The notes under the pieces were generated by a model. It searched no databases and had not been told where the DNA came from. It saw nothing but the letters and a program-made list of their open reading frames with translations. DNA of 32,197 nt from an uncultured Clostridia bacterium (GTDB taxonomy: Bacteria > Bacillota > Clostridia > Oscillospirales > Acutalibacteraceae), in the NCBI GenBank assembly GCA_947652665.1, contig CANTDZ010000018.1, forward strand, positions 1-32,197, read 5' to 3'. The translations under genes were made by a program, and so were the position numbers. Every line of letters begins with the position of its first letter. Positions within the stretch are counted from its first letter, which is position 1. Shown here one piece after another: positions 26,088 to 32,197 of the stretch.

Positions 26088-27113
26088 ATGGCAAAAGATA
26101 TGAACAAGAAGGTCCTCAGCGTGAACAACCTGCACGTTTCCTTTGACACCTATGCCGGGGAAGTCCAGGCTGTGCGCGGGGTCACCTTTGACCTGCATGA
26201 GGGCGAGGTGCTCGCCATTGTGGGCGAGTCCGGCTGCGGCAAGAGCGTTACCGCCCAGACCATCATGAAATTGAACCCCATGCCGCCTGCGCGCATCCCC
26301 GAGGGGGATGTCACCCTGGGCGACGTGGATATCGTAAACGCCAGCGAGAAAGAGATGCAGAAGCTTAGGGGCAAGGAAGTCTCCATGATTTTCCAGGACC
26401 CCATGACCTGCTTGAACCCCACTAAAAAGGTGGGCAAGCAGATTGTCGAAGCCATCGTGCACCACACCCATATGTCCCGGGAAGAGGCCAAGGCCGAGGC
26501 CATCAAGTGCCTGACCCAGGTGAACATCCCTAACCCCGAGGAGCGCGCCCAGCAGTACCCCCACGAGTTCTCCGGCGGTATGCGGCAGAGGGCTATGATT
26601 GCCATGGCGCTGTCCTGCAACCCTAAGGTGCTCATTGCCGACGAGCCCACCACGGCTTTGGACGTGACCATCCAGGCGCAGATTATGGATTTGCTGGCCA
26701 AGATCAAGACGCAGATCAACACGGCAATCATCCTCATCACCCACGACCTGGGCGTGGTGGCCAGCATGGCCGACCGCGTGGCGGTCATGTATGCCGGCAA
26801 GATCGTGGAGACCGGTACCTGCGAGGACATTTTCTACCGCAATTCCCACCCCTACACCCAGGCCCTGCTCAAGAGCCTGCCGTCGGTGGACGCGGACAAG
26901 AAGGACCGCCTGGTGTCCATTGCGGGCTCTCCCCCCGACCTGCTCGACCCGCCCAAGGGCTGCGGCTTTGCGGCCCGGTGCACGCGGTGCATGCACATCT
27001 GCCGGGAGGAGCAGCCTCCGGAGTTCACCATAGGCGACGGGCACACGGCCTCCTGCTGGCTGCTGCACCCCGATTGCCCCAGCGCAGAAGAAAGAGGTGA
27101 AAAGGATGTCTGA
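26088..27113 (+). CDS. oppD: Oligopeptide ABC transporter ATP-binding protein
   Basis: ATPase subunit, 341 aa. Walker A is GESGCGKS, the signature FSGGMRQR, Walker B VLIADEP, with the switch His in THDLG. The C-terminal extension has Cys residues (CGFAARCTRCMHICREEQPP), the oligopeptide-transporter C-terminal region that in OppD/DppD proteins can bind an Fe-S cluster. It starts after GAAAGGATGAG and overlaps oppF by 8 nt. Confidence 0.95.
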   Translation: MAKDMNKKVLSVNNLHVSFDTYAGEVQAVRGVTFDLHEGEVLAIVGESGCGKSVTAQTIMKLNPMPPARIPEGDVTLGDVDIVNASEKEMQKLRGKEVSMIFQDPMTCLNPTKKVGKQIVEAIVHHTHMSREEAKAEAIKCLTQVNIPNPEERAQQYPHEFSGGMRQRAMIAMALSCNPKVLIADEPTTALDVTIQAQIMDLLAKIKTQINTAIILITHDLGVVASMADRVAVMYAGKIVETGTCEDIFYRNSHPYTQALLKSLPSVDADKKDRLVSIAGSPPDLLDPPKGCGFAARCTRCMHICREEQPPEFTIGDGHTASCWLLHPDCPSAEERGEKDV

Positions 27114-28080
27114 TGTGAAAAAGGAAGTCCTTCTTTCTCTGGACGATATCTGTAAGTATTTTAAGGTGTCCGGCGGCACCCTGAAGGCCGTCGACCACGT
27201 GACCTTTGACATCCACAAGGGCGAGACCATGGGCCTGGTGGGCGAGTCCGGCTGCGGCAAGTCCACCTTGGGCCGCGTAGCTATGGGCATTTACAGCCCT
27301 ACGGCCGGCAAGCTCAGCTATAAAGGCGAGCAAATGGATCTGTCCAAGCCGTCGGCGCGGTTCAGCTACGCGAAGAAGGCCCAGATCATTTTCCAGGACC
27401 CTTATGCGTCCCTGGACCCCCGCATGACTGTTTCCTCCATTATCCAGGAGGGCATGGAAATCCACAAGATGTACGACGAGAAGCGCCGCAAGGAGCGCGT
27501 ATTTGAACTGCTGGAGATGGTGGGCCTCAACCGCGAGCACGCCAACCGTTTCCCCCACGAGTTCTCCGGCGGCCAGCGCCAGCGTATCGGCATTGCCCGT
27601 GCCTTGGCGATCGAGCCCGAGTTCATTGTGTGCGACGAGCCTATCTCTGCTCTGGACGTTTCCATCCAGTCCCAGGTCATCAACCTGCTGCACGACCTGC
27701 AGGAAAAGCTGGGCCTGACCTACCTGTTCATTGCCCACGACCTGAACATCGTCAAGTACATCAGCGACCGTATCGCCGTGATGTACCTGGGCAATGTGGT
27801 AGAGCTGGCCTCTTCGGATGAGCTGTACGCCAACACGCTGCATCCGTACTCCCAGGCCCTGCTGTCGGCGGTGCCCATCCCCGACCCCAGCGCCGAGGCC
27901 CAGAAGCAGCGCATCATCATTTCCGGCGACGTGCCCAGCCCCATCAACACTCCCAAGGGCTGCAACTTTGCCGGGCGCTGCCCCAAAGTCTGCGACAAGT
28001 GTAAGGAATCGAAGCCGACCCTCAAGGAGATCGTGCCCGGCCATTATGTGGCCTGCCATCTCGTCGAGCCGCAGAAATAA
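27106..28080 (+). CDS. oppF: Oligopeptide ABC transporter ATP-binding protein
   Basis: Second ATPase, 324 aa from the ATG at 27106, with Walker A GESGCGKS, signature FSGGQRQR, Walker B FIVCDEP and switch AHDLN. The C-terminal segment has the same Cys-rich layout (CNFAGRCPKVCDKC). I prefer the ATG at 27106, 6 nt after AGAGGTG; a GTG at 27097 is in frame but overlaps that ribosome binding site. It overlaps the end of oppD, implying coupled translation. A strong terminator follows 10 nt after its stop. Confidence 0.95.
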   Translation: MSDVKKEVLLSLDDICKYFKVSGGTLKAVDHVTFDIHKGETMGLVGESGCGKSTLGRVAMGIYSPTAGKLSYKGEQMDLSKPSARFSYAKKAQIIFQDPYASLDPRMTVSSIIQEGMEIHKMYDEKRRKERVFELLEMVGLNREHANRFPHEFSGGQRQRIGIARALAIEPEFIVCDEPISALDVSIQSQVINLLHDLQEKLGLTYLFIAHDLNIVKYISDRIAVMYLGNVVELASSDELYANTLHPYSQALLSAVPIPDPSAEAQKQRIIISGDVPSPINTPKGCNFAGRCPKVCDKCKESKPTLKEIVPGHYVACHLVEPQK

Positions 28081-28090
28081 ACCGAAAGCC

Positions 28091-28130
28091 TTTGTCCCGC
28101 CGGAGCTTTTCTGGCGGGACAAATTTTTTT
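28091..28130 (+). terminator. Terminator of the opp operon
   Basis: Eleven-bp perfect stem TTTGTCCCGCC / GGCGGGACAAA with an 11-nt loop, followed by seven T's. Confidence 0.95.
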
Positions 28131-28150
28131 GAAAAAATCGGAATAACCCC

Positions 28151-28178
28151 TTGACTTTTCCGGAATCTTTGGTATAAT
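28151..28178 (+). promoter_or_regulatory. tRNA promoter
   Basis: TTGACT (28151-28156), 16 nt, TATAAT (28173-28178), about 35 nt before the tRNA-Gln gene. It may also serve tRNA-Pro by read-through. Confidence 0.78.
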
Positions 28179-28213
28179 AAGAATGTTCCTGTGAAGAAGC
28201 GAAATAGGGATAT

Positions 28214-28287
28214 AGCGGTATTGTGTAATGGTAGCACAGCAGACTCTGACTCTGTTTGTCTGGGTTCAAATCCTGGTACCGCTGCCA
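28214..28287 (+). tRNA. tRNA-Gln (CTG)
   Basis: A 74-nt cloverleaf with encoded CCA. The acceptor is AGCGGTA / TACCGCT, discriminator G. The D arm is GTG...CAC with the loop containing TAATGGTAG. The anticodon stem is GCAGA / TCTGT around loop CTCTGAC, giving anticodon CTG (reads CAG, Gln). The T loop is TTCAAAT. The weak A1-U72 acceptor pair is typical for Gln. Confidence 0.95.
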
Positions 28288-28327
28288 AGCCCCGGTTTTA
28301 TGAAAATGAATCCGGGGCTTCTTTTTT
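28287..28327 (+). terminator. Hairpin and T tract between the two tRNAs
   Basis: Nine-bp stem AAGCCCCGG / CCGGGGCTT with a 16-nt loop, followed by CTTTTTT. The T tract directly abuts the first base of tRNA-Pro, and no promoter fits in between. Confidence 0.8.
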
Positions 28328-28404
28328 CGAGGTGTGGCTCAGTTTGGTAGAGCGCTACGTTCGGGACGTAGAAGTCGCAGGTTCAAATCCTGTCACCTCG
28401 ACCA
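28328..28404 (+). tRNA. tRNA-Pro (CGG)
   Basis: A 77-nt cloverleaf with encoded CCA. The acceptor is CGAGGTG / CACCTCG, discriminator A. The D loop holds GGCTCAGTTTGGTAGAGC. The anticodon stem is CTACG / CGTAG around TTCGGGA, giving anticodon CGG (reads CCG, Pro). The T arm contains GTTCAAATCC. Its 3' end is a typical attachment site for integrative elements, and mobile-element genes begin about 350 nt downstream. Confidence 0.96.
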
Positions 28405-28432
28405 TCAAGAGAAAACCAAAAAGATATTTGGG

Positions 28433-28461
28433 CAAAAAACCGCGCGGTTGCGCGGTTTTTT
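28433..28461 (+). terminator. Terminator after tRNA-Pro
   Basis: ACCGCGC / GCGCGGT stem with a 4-nt loop, flanked by an A tract and followed by six T's. It is symmetric enough to act on both strands. Confidence 0.88.
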
Positions 28462-28475
28462 GCATCTCGGAAGCC

Positions 28476-28521
28476 GGGATTTGAAAATCCCAGAAAATGG
28501 ATGCCAAAACGGCGTTTTGGC
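28476..28521. repeat. Two short inverted repeats near the presumed element end
   Basis: GGGATT (28476-28481) pairs with AATCCC (28486-28491), and GCCAAAAC (28503-28510) pairs with GTTTTGGC (28514-28521). They lie between the tRNA terminator and the repeat-bearing leader. They could be binding sites at the end of the mobile element. Not further assignable. Confidence 0.45.
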
Positions 28522-28605
28522 TTTGCGGCAGGTATTGAACTCTCACAAAGCAGAATATAAGGCAGCACAGAGGGCCAGCGGAGAAATCTGCTGGCCTATT
28601 TAATT

Positions 28606-28674
28606 GCAAAGAGCATGAGCTCTTTGCTGCATAAGGGCGCAGCCCGTTGTCGCATAAGAGCGTAGCTCGTTGCG
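28606..28674. repeat. Three tandem 23-nt repeats
   Basis: The units start at 28606, 28629 and 28652. Units 2 and 3 share GCATAAG.GCG.AGC.CGTTG. Unit 1 is more diverged but keeps GCA at the start and TTG at the same place. Each contains an inverted repeat. Confidence 0.75.
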
Positions 28675-28681
28675 TGTACAT

Positions 28682-28726
28682 AGCCGGTCGCGGGAAACTT
28701 CCTCCCAAACAAGCGACCGGCTTTTT
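28682..28726 (+). terminator. Terminator/attenuator before the ardA-like gene
   Basis: Ten-bp perfect stem AGCCGGTCGC (28682-28691) / GCGACCGGCT (28713-28722) with a 21-nt loop, then T's. It stands 25 nt before the next start codon, so it either ends an upstream RNA or must be overridden to express the mobile-element genes. Confidence 0.85.
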
Positions 28727-28750
28727 CATTTTTGAAGGGAGCTGATAAAA

Positions 28751-29908
28751 TTGATAACCCTAACGATCTGGCACAGTCCCATGCGGACCGCGCTGACCCT
28801 CCCCATGTCAGATGAAAAGCTCCAGCAGGAGATGATCAACGCATTTGGTGATACGCCCCAAAGAGCCACCGTTGCCGATATCTCTCCGCAGGCGCTGGCT
28901 ATGCTAGATGGAAAAGAAGTTGACATGGACGAATTGAACTTCCTGGCCAAAAGCATGGCGCGATTCAATAAAGATGAGATGAGCCAGTTCAAGGCAGCCG
29001 TGCAGGTGGAACAGCCCACCGACCTCAAAGCGCTCATCAACCTGTCGTTCAATCTGGAACGATACACGCTGGTGCAGAATACCGCCGACCTTGCTGCTAT
29101 CGGCAAACGGCACCTGCTCAACAAGCAGGGCGGACTCACAGAGTCCGAAGTGGAAAGCATCGACTTCGAGCAGATCGGGCGCTATCTGCTGTCCTCCGGC
29201 CAGGGCGTTCCCACTGCCAACGGCCTGGTTTTTAGGAACAGCGAAGTGCCGTACCATGAAGTCTACGATGGTACAACTTTTCCCTATTACGACTACCGTG
29301 GGGACGCCATTGCCGTGGCCCAACTGGAGTACGACGGCAAAACGGAGTATCTGTACCTGCCGGAAGATGAGGTTGCTATCGAAAAAGCTGTCCAGCGGCT
29401 GGGAGCGCCTTCATCGGAGGATGTGCAAAAGTTCATGCAGTTGCATGAACTTTCAGCTGCTCTCACAGATTTCACGATAGACAACCCGTGGTGGATGAAA
29501 CACTTTGAAACGGTACTGCGAGAGGACGGCATCTGGGCGGCAAATGAAATGGCTGTGCTGTTCCCAAAATCTGACCAGGACATGGAGAAACTTTCCGCTG
29601 TAATCGAGTATGCCGACGTGTCCGGCATTGAGGACATCACGCAGTTGGCAAAGCACCTCGATGATTTTGTATTCGCAAAAGGCGCGACGAGCGATGAGGA
29701 TGTAGGCCGTCACTTCGTGGATCATGACAGCGAGTACAGCGCCTCGGCAGAGGTAATGAACTATATCGACTTCGATGCCCTGGGCAGTCAGATCATCGAG
29801 GACTACTGCGGAGAGTTTGTGGAGGGTGGTTTTGTTTGCATGGACCACGGCTGCTCTCTGGAACAGATTTTAGAGCAGGACGAAAGTATGACGATGGGAG
29901 GAATTTGA
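28751..29908 (+). CDS. ArdA-like antirestriction protein
   Basis: A 385-aa acidic protein resembling the ArdA antirestriction proteins of conjugative elements, which mimic DNA to block type I restriction enzymes. The C-terminal part fits best (LHELSAALTDF, MEKLSAVIEYADVSG, DEDVGRHFVDH, MNYIDFDALGSQI, EFVEGGFV). The N-terminal half contains a related pattern (MSQFKAAVQ...LINLSFNLERYTLVQ...IGKRHLL), so the protein looks like an internal duplication; classical ArdA is about 165 aa. The TTG start at 28751 follows AAGGGAG by about 9 nt; an internal ATG at 28781 is an alternative. The next gene starts 1 nt after its stop. Base composition is visibly lower in GC than the core genes to the left. Confidence 0.75.
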   Translation: MITLTIWHSPMRTALTLPMSDEKLQQEMINAFGDTPQRATVADISPQALAMLDGKEVDMDELNFLAKSMARFNKDEMSQFKAAVQVEQPTDLKALINLSFNLERYTLVQNTADLAAIGKRHLLNKQGGLTESEVESIDFEQIGRYLLSSGQGVPTANGLVFRNSEVPYHEVYDGTTFPYYDYRGDAIAVAQLEYDGKTEYLYLPEDEVAIEKAVQRLGAPSSEDVQKFMQLHELSAALTDFTIDNPWWMKHFETVLREDGIWAANEMAVLFPKSDQDMEKLSAVIEYADVSGIEDITQLAKHLDDFVFAKGATSDEDVGRHFVDHDSEYSASAEVMNYIDFDALGSQIIEDYCGEFVEGGFVCMDHGCSLEQILEQDESMTMGGI

Positions 29909-29909
29909 T

Positions 29910-30743
29910 ATGATTAGAGCAAAAATCACTGGCAGCAACGGTGCTACGTTAGAGCAAGATCTGCCCCTGGCGATTCCCCAGCTTCACCAGGAAATGTACA
30001 AGGCGGGCATAGCGAAATCGCCGCGCAACATCTTGCTCAAGGGGGACAAAGACGTAAATGTCCAGCTGTCTGCTGACAGCGAGATTGGAAATCGCCTGTT
30101 GAGGGTGTTCAGTAAGGAAGATACCTTGGCCGATGCCCACATTGTGGCCTTTGCTGTCAGCAGCGCCAGAGAGGAAATCTTGCCGGAGCTGGAGCAGAAC
30201 ATCATCCACAACCAGTACCTCACCAAAGAAACTCTGCTGGACGATATCCGTGACATGACCCAGGCCGCCGGGCCGGTCAAGCTGACGTTCTATTGTCCCC
30301 TGGTCGGTCAGCTGGACGATGGCGAGTGCGATGAATATATCGATGTCGGCAGCGGGTTCCTCGCCGCCTACCAGGACCAAATCGAGCAGGCCATCGCAGA
30401 TGAGCAGGCCCCGGAGATGGGCGATATGGCGCAATATATGGGCAGCAATCCTGGCGTGGCCTCGAAACTCATGTCCGCTGTGTGGACGGTGGAGGAAGTG
30501 GACGGTAAGCTGCTGGGCCGAATCGATTGCCACCTCAAAGAGCCGCTTACCCCAGAGGAAATGGCGGATTTGCGGGATGAAATCAGAGGTCAATGTTCGG
30601 ACGGTCTGGGTGAGGGTTTCGAGCAGCGTCCCATCAGCACAGACGAGGGTGACCTCTACGTCTCCTACTGGAACAGCGATGACTATTTTCTCTGCACGGC
30701 AGACGAGTTGGAAGAACACATGGAGCCGCACCAGAGTTTGTGA
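29910..30743 (+). CDS. Mobile-element protein of unknown function
   Basis: A 277-aa acidic soluble protein that I do not recognise. It has no signal peptide or membrane segment. The N-terminus (IRAKITGSNGATLEQDLPLAIPQLHQEMYKAG) has the flavour of the small ArdA-associated proteins of clostridial conjugative elements. The C-terminus has many Asp/Glu residues and aromatic pairs (DLYVSYWNSDDYFLCTADELEEHM). The ATG at 29910 follows GGAGG by about 8 nt and lies 1 nt after the ArdA-like stop, so the two are translationally coupled. Its acidity and position would fit a second DNA-mimic or antirestriction factor, but that is only inference. Confidence 0.7.
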   Translation: MIRAKITGSNGATLEQDLPLAIPQLHQEMYKAGIAKSPRNILLKGDKDVNVQLSADSEIGNRLLRVFSKEDTLADAHIVAFAVSSAREEILPELEQNIIHNQYLTKETLLDDIRDMTQAAGPVKLTFYCPLVGQLDDGECDEYIDVGSGFLAAYQDQIEQAIADEQAPEMGDMAQYMGSNPGVASKLMSAVWTVEEVDGKLLGRIDCHLKEPLTPEEMADLRDEIRGQCSDGLGEGFEQRPISTDEGDLYVSYWNSDDYFLCTADELEEHMEPHQSL

Positions 30744-30789
30744 AACAAACTCTTGGGCATCGGGCGGCATTTGAAAGGAGCGTTGCGAC

Positions 30790-31092
30790 ATGAACGAATG
30801 GGATAAGTTGCACCGACAGGCCAAGCGTTACAAAGCGGAGTACCCGCCGGGGACGAGAATCATGCTGCTGAGCATGGGTGAGGACATCCAGCGGGTAGAG
30901 GACGACACGCGCGGGACCGTGCTTGCTGTGGATGACATCGGCACCCTGCACTGTCAGTTCGACAATGGCCGATCCCTGGGCCTGATTCCCGGCGAAGATT
31001 CTTTCCGCAAGCTGACGGAGGAAGAACTGGCAGAAGAACAGGATCAGGATATGGACGAAGATGAGGATGAAAACTTCGGCATGAAGATGTAG
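30790..31092 (+). CDS. DUF4314 family protein
   Basis: A 100-aa protein with MNEWDKLHRQAKRYKAEYPPGTRIMLL, VEDDTRGTVLAVDDIGTLHCQFDNGRSLGLIPGEDSF and an acidic tail. This matches the DUF4314 domain that regularly accompanies conjugative-element genes in Clostridia. The function is unknown; the fold reads like a small beta-barrel (SH3-like), which is inference. The ATG at 30790 has AAAGGAG about 9 nt upstream. It precedes the cytosine methylase gene. Confidence 0.87.
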   Translation: MNEWDKLHRQAKRYKAEYPPGTRIMLLSMGEDIQRVEDDTRGTVLAVDDIGTLHCQFDNGRSLGLIPGEDSFRKLTEEELAEEQDQDMDEDEDENFGMKM

Positions 31093-31105
31093 GAGGTGAA
31101 TAATT

Positions 31106-31183
31106 TTGGGTAGGTCGGATGGCAGATGGCTATCCGATTTTTTGATATGTTCGCGGGGATTGGCGGGTTCCGCTCTGGCTTAG
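31106..31183 (+). CDS. Possible 25-aa leader peptide before the methylase gene
   Basis: A TTG at 31106 lies 6-7 nt after a strong AGGAGGTG. Its frame runs 25 codons to a TAG and overlaps the methylase start in another frame. The methylase ATG at 31126 has no good ribosome binding site of its own, so translation of this short frame may feed it. It could also be simply non-coding. Confidence 0.3.
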   Translation: MGRSDGRWLSDFLICSRGLAGSALA

Positions 31184-32197
31184 AGGCCGTGGGTGGATTC
31201 GAGTGCGTCGGCCACTGCGAGATAGACAAATATGCGAATCAGGCATACAACGCCATATATGATACGGAAGGAGAATGTTTCTTTGCAGACGCCAGAACCA
31301 TCGACCCGGAGGACTTGCCGGATATCGACCTTATTTGCGGCGGCTTCCCTTGCCAGTCTTTTTCAATCGCTGGAAAACGGCGGGGATTTGCAGATGACGC
31401 AAGAGGAACTTTGTTCTTTGAAATCGCACGTCTTGCCACCGCTAAAAGACCTGCATTTCTGCTGCTTGAAAATGTTCCCGGCCTCCTATCTCATGACCAA
31501 GGCCGGACATTTGCGGCCATCCTCTCCACGTTGGATGACTTGGGGTACGATGTCGCGTGGCAAATCCTTAACAGCAAGAATTTTGGAGTCCCCCAATCAA
31601 GAAAGAGAGTGTATATTGTCGGATATCTTAGAGACCGATGTTCCGGAGAGATACTTTCTTTCACAGACACAAATGGAGCGGCTCTTGAGCAAGTCTTACC
31701 AGGGCCAGAGGGGCGGCGGATCTATTCCCCAGCAGGGGTGTCCATTACCCTGACCAGCAGTGCAGGGGGCTTTGGCGGTAAGACCGGGCTCTACGATGTG
31801 ACCCTGCCTATTAAGGTCAAAACCAAGGCGGGCTACCAATTAGCCAGACCGGGCGACAGCATCGACCTGGCCTACGCCACCATGAACACCCGGCGCGGCA
31901 GGGTCGGGGACAAAATTGCTCATACCGTCACCCCTGGAAATAACCAGGGGTATTTCTTTATCGATCTTAACGAAGATCCCGCGCTGACCGAAAATGCCCG
32001 GTGTCTGCTGGCTAACCAGGACACTGGCATTGGCAAGTTCAAGGGTGGGCGTTCCGGGGTGTTCGTGAAAGATTCCAAAGCGCCGTTTGCTGTGCCTGTG
32101 CAAGATGCAGATGGCAACATCCGCTATGGGAAAGTGAGAAAGCTCATGCCCATAGAGTGCTGGCGCTTGCAGGGATTCAGTGACGAACAATTCAACA
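31126..32197 (+). CDS. DNA (cytosine-5) methyltransferase, 3' end cut by the window
   Basis: The frame is open from ATG 31126 to the last base (357 codons visible) with no stop. The C5-methylase motifs are in order: I FDMFAGIGGF (residues 6-15), IV GGFPCQSFS with catalytic Cys76, VI ENVPGL (115-120), VIII QSRKRVYIVG (157-166), a target-recognition region of about 170 residues, and IX RKLMPIECWRLQGF (338-351). Only the last few dozen residues, including motif X, should be missing. Such solitary methylases in conjugative elements usually protect incoming DNA from host restriction, matching the ArdA-like gene. Frames around 31232-31753 are shadows, so I see no frameshift. Confidence 0.92.
   Translation, partial: MAIRFFDMFAGIGGFRSGLEAVGGFECVGHCEIDKYANQAYNAIYDTEGECFFADARTIDPEDLPDIDLICGGFPCQSFSIAGKRRGFADDARGTLFFEIARLATAKRPAFLLLENVPGLLSHDQGRTFAAILSTLDDLGYDVAWQILNSKNFGVPQSRKRVYIVGYLRDRCSGEILSFTDTNGAALEQVLPGPEGRRIYSPAGVSITLTSSAGGFGGKTGLYDVTLPIKVKTKAGYQLARPGDSIDLAYATMNTRRGRVGDKIAHTVTPGNNQGYFFIDLNEDPALTENARCLLANQDTGIGKFKGGRSGVFVKDSKAPFAVPVQDADGNIRYGKVRKLMPIECWRLQGFSDEQFN

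Larger units (their letters stand above)
28573..28726 (+). ncRNA. Structured leader with three 23-nt tandem units, upstream of the ardA-like gene
   Basis: It opens with a 10-bp stem capped by GAAA (28573-28596). Three units of exactly 23 nt then begin at 28606, 28629 and 28652, each with a self-complementary core: GAGC/GCTC, GGGC/GCCC, GAGC/GCTC. One base pair changes on both sides between units 2 and 3 (G36-C44 to A59-T67, last two digits), which favours conserved pairing. A strong terminator ends it (28682-28726), 25 nt before the ardA-like gene. It may be a regulatory RNA or attenuator, or a set of DNA-binding iterons. I do not recognise a named family. Confidence 0.42.

Noticed and set aside
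28191..28484. Open frames running across the two tRNA genes
   Set aside because: They read through both cloverleaves and their terminators. There is no ribosome binding site, and the tRNA assignment is certain.
28541..28561. TATAAG with upstream TTGAAC as a promoter for the mobile-element leader
   Set aside because: The spacing is only 15 nt and both hexamers are imperfect. The leader's start cannot be placed.
31232..31753. 173-codon frame inside the methylase region, suggesting a frameshifted methylase
   Set aside because: The true methylase frame from 31126 is open to the window end and carries motifs I, IV, VI, VIII and IX in order, so no frameshift is needed.

Overview
The window looks like the chromosome of a GC-rich, Gram-positive anaerobe of the class Clostridia, probably an Oscillospiraceae/Ruminococcaceae-type gut bacterium. 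This is inferred from near-consensus sigma-A promoters, strong AGGAGG-type ribosome binding sites, a class III glutamine synthetase, RimO, DUF3842 and CmpB-type membrane proteins, and an ArdA/DUF4314/cytosine-methylase cassette of the kind carried by clostridial conjugative elements. No 16S gene or other species marker is present.

Layout. Positions 68-3972 hold two divergently transcribed M3-family oligoendopeptidases of equal length (563 aa) and roughly 85% identity by eye, with matching promoters. A duplicated-domain CmpB-type membrane protein follows (3980-5509). glnN (class III glutamine synthetase) is on the minus strand to 7670. The gap before carA carries a compact type I toxin-antitoxin locus: a 30-aa holin-like toxin on the minus strand and a short antisense RNA on the plus strand. 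carA is followed by a carB-dapF gene fusion, a double-GNAT protein and a small P-loop kinase.

Positions 15070-21706 are on the minus strand. Read in transcription order they are a YihY/BrkB membrane protein, a sigma-region-4/membrane/GerMN-like chimera, a DUF3842 protein, a Nudix-GNAT fusion, rimO, pgsA, and then, from its own promoter, a secreted/membrane protein with a repeated cytoplasmic motif. Positions 22088-28080 are a complete oligopeptide ABC transporter (oppA, then oppBCDF with its own promoter and leader), closed by a strong terminator.

Two tRNA genes (Gln-CTG and Pro-CGG) then precede a sharp change of content. From about 28405 to the window end there is a structured non-coding leader with three 23-nt tandem units and a terminator, followed by an ArdA-like antirestriction protein, an unrecognised protein, DUF4314 and a C5 cytosine methylase that runs off the window. 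I read this as one end of an integrated conjugative element next to tRNA-Pro. No integrase or second att copy is visible, so the boundary is a hypothesis.

Taken together, the core part serves nitrogen and peptide economy (oligopeptide import, oligopeptidases, glutamine synthetase, glutamine-dependent carbamoyl-phosphate synthase), with phospholipid and ribosome maintenance genes. The most unusual items are the CarB-DapF fusion whose epimerase half lacks one catalytic cysteine, the sigma-like/GerMN membrane chimera, the toxin-antitoxin locus beside glnN, and the repeat-bearing leader of the mobile element.
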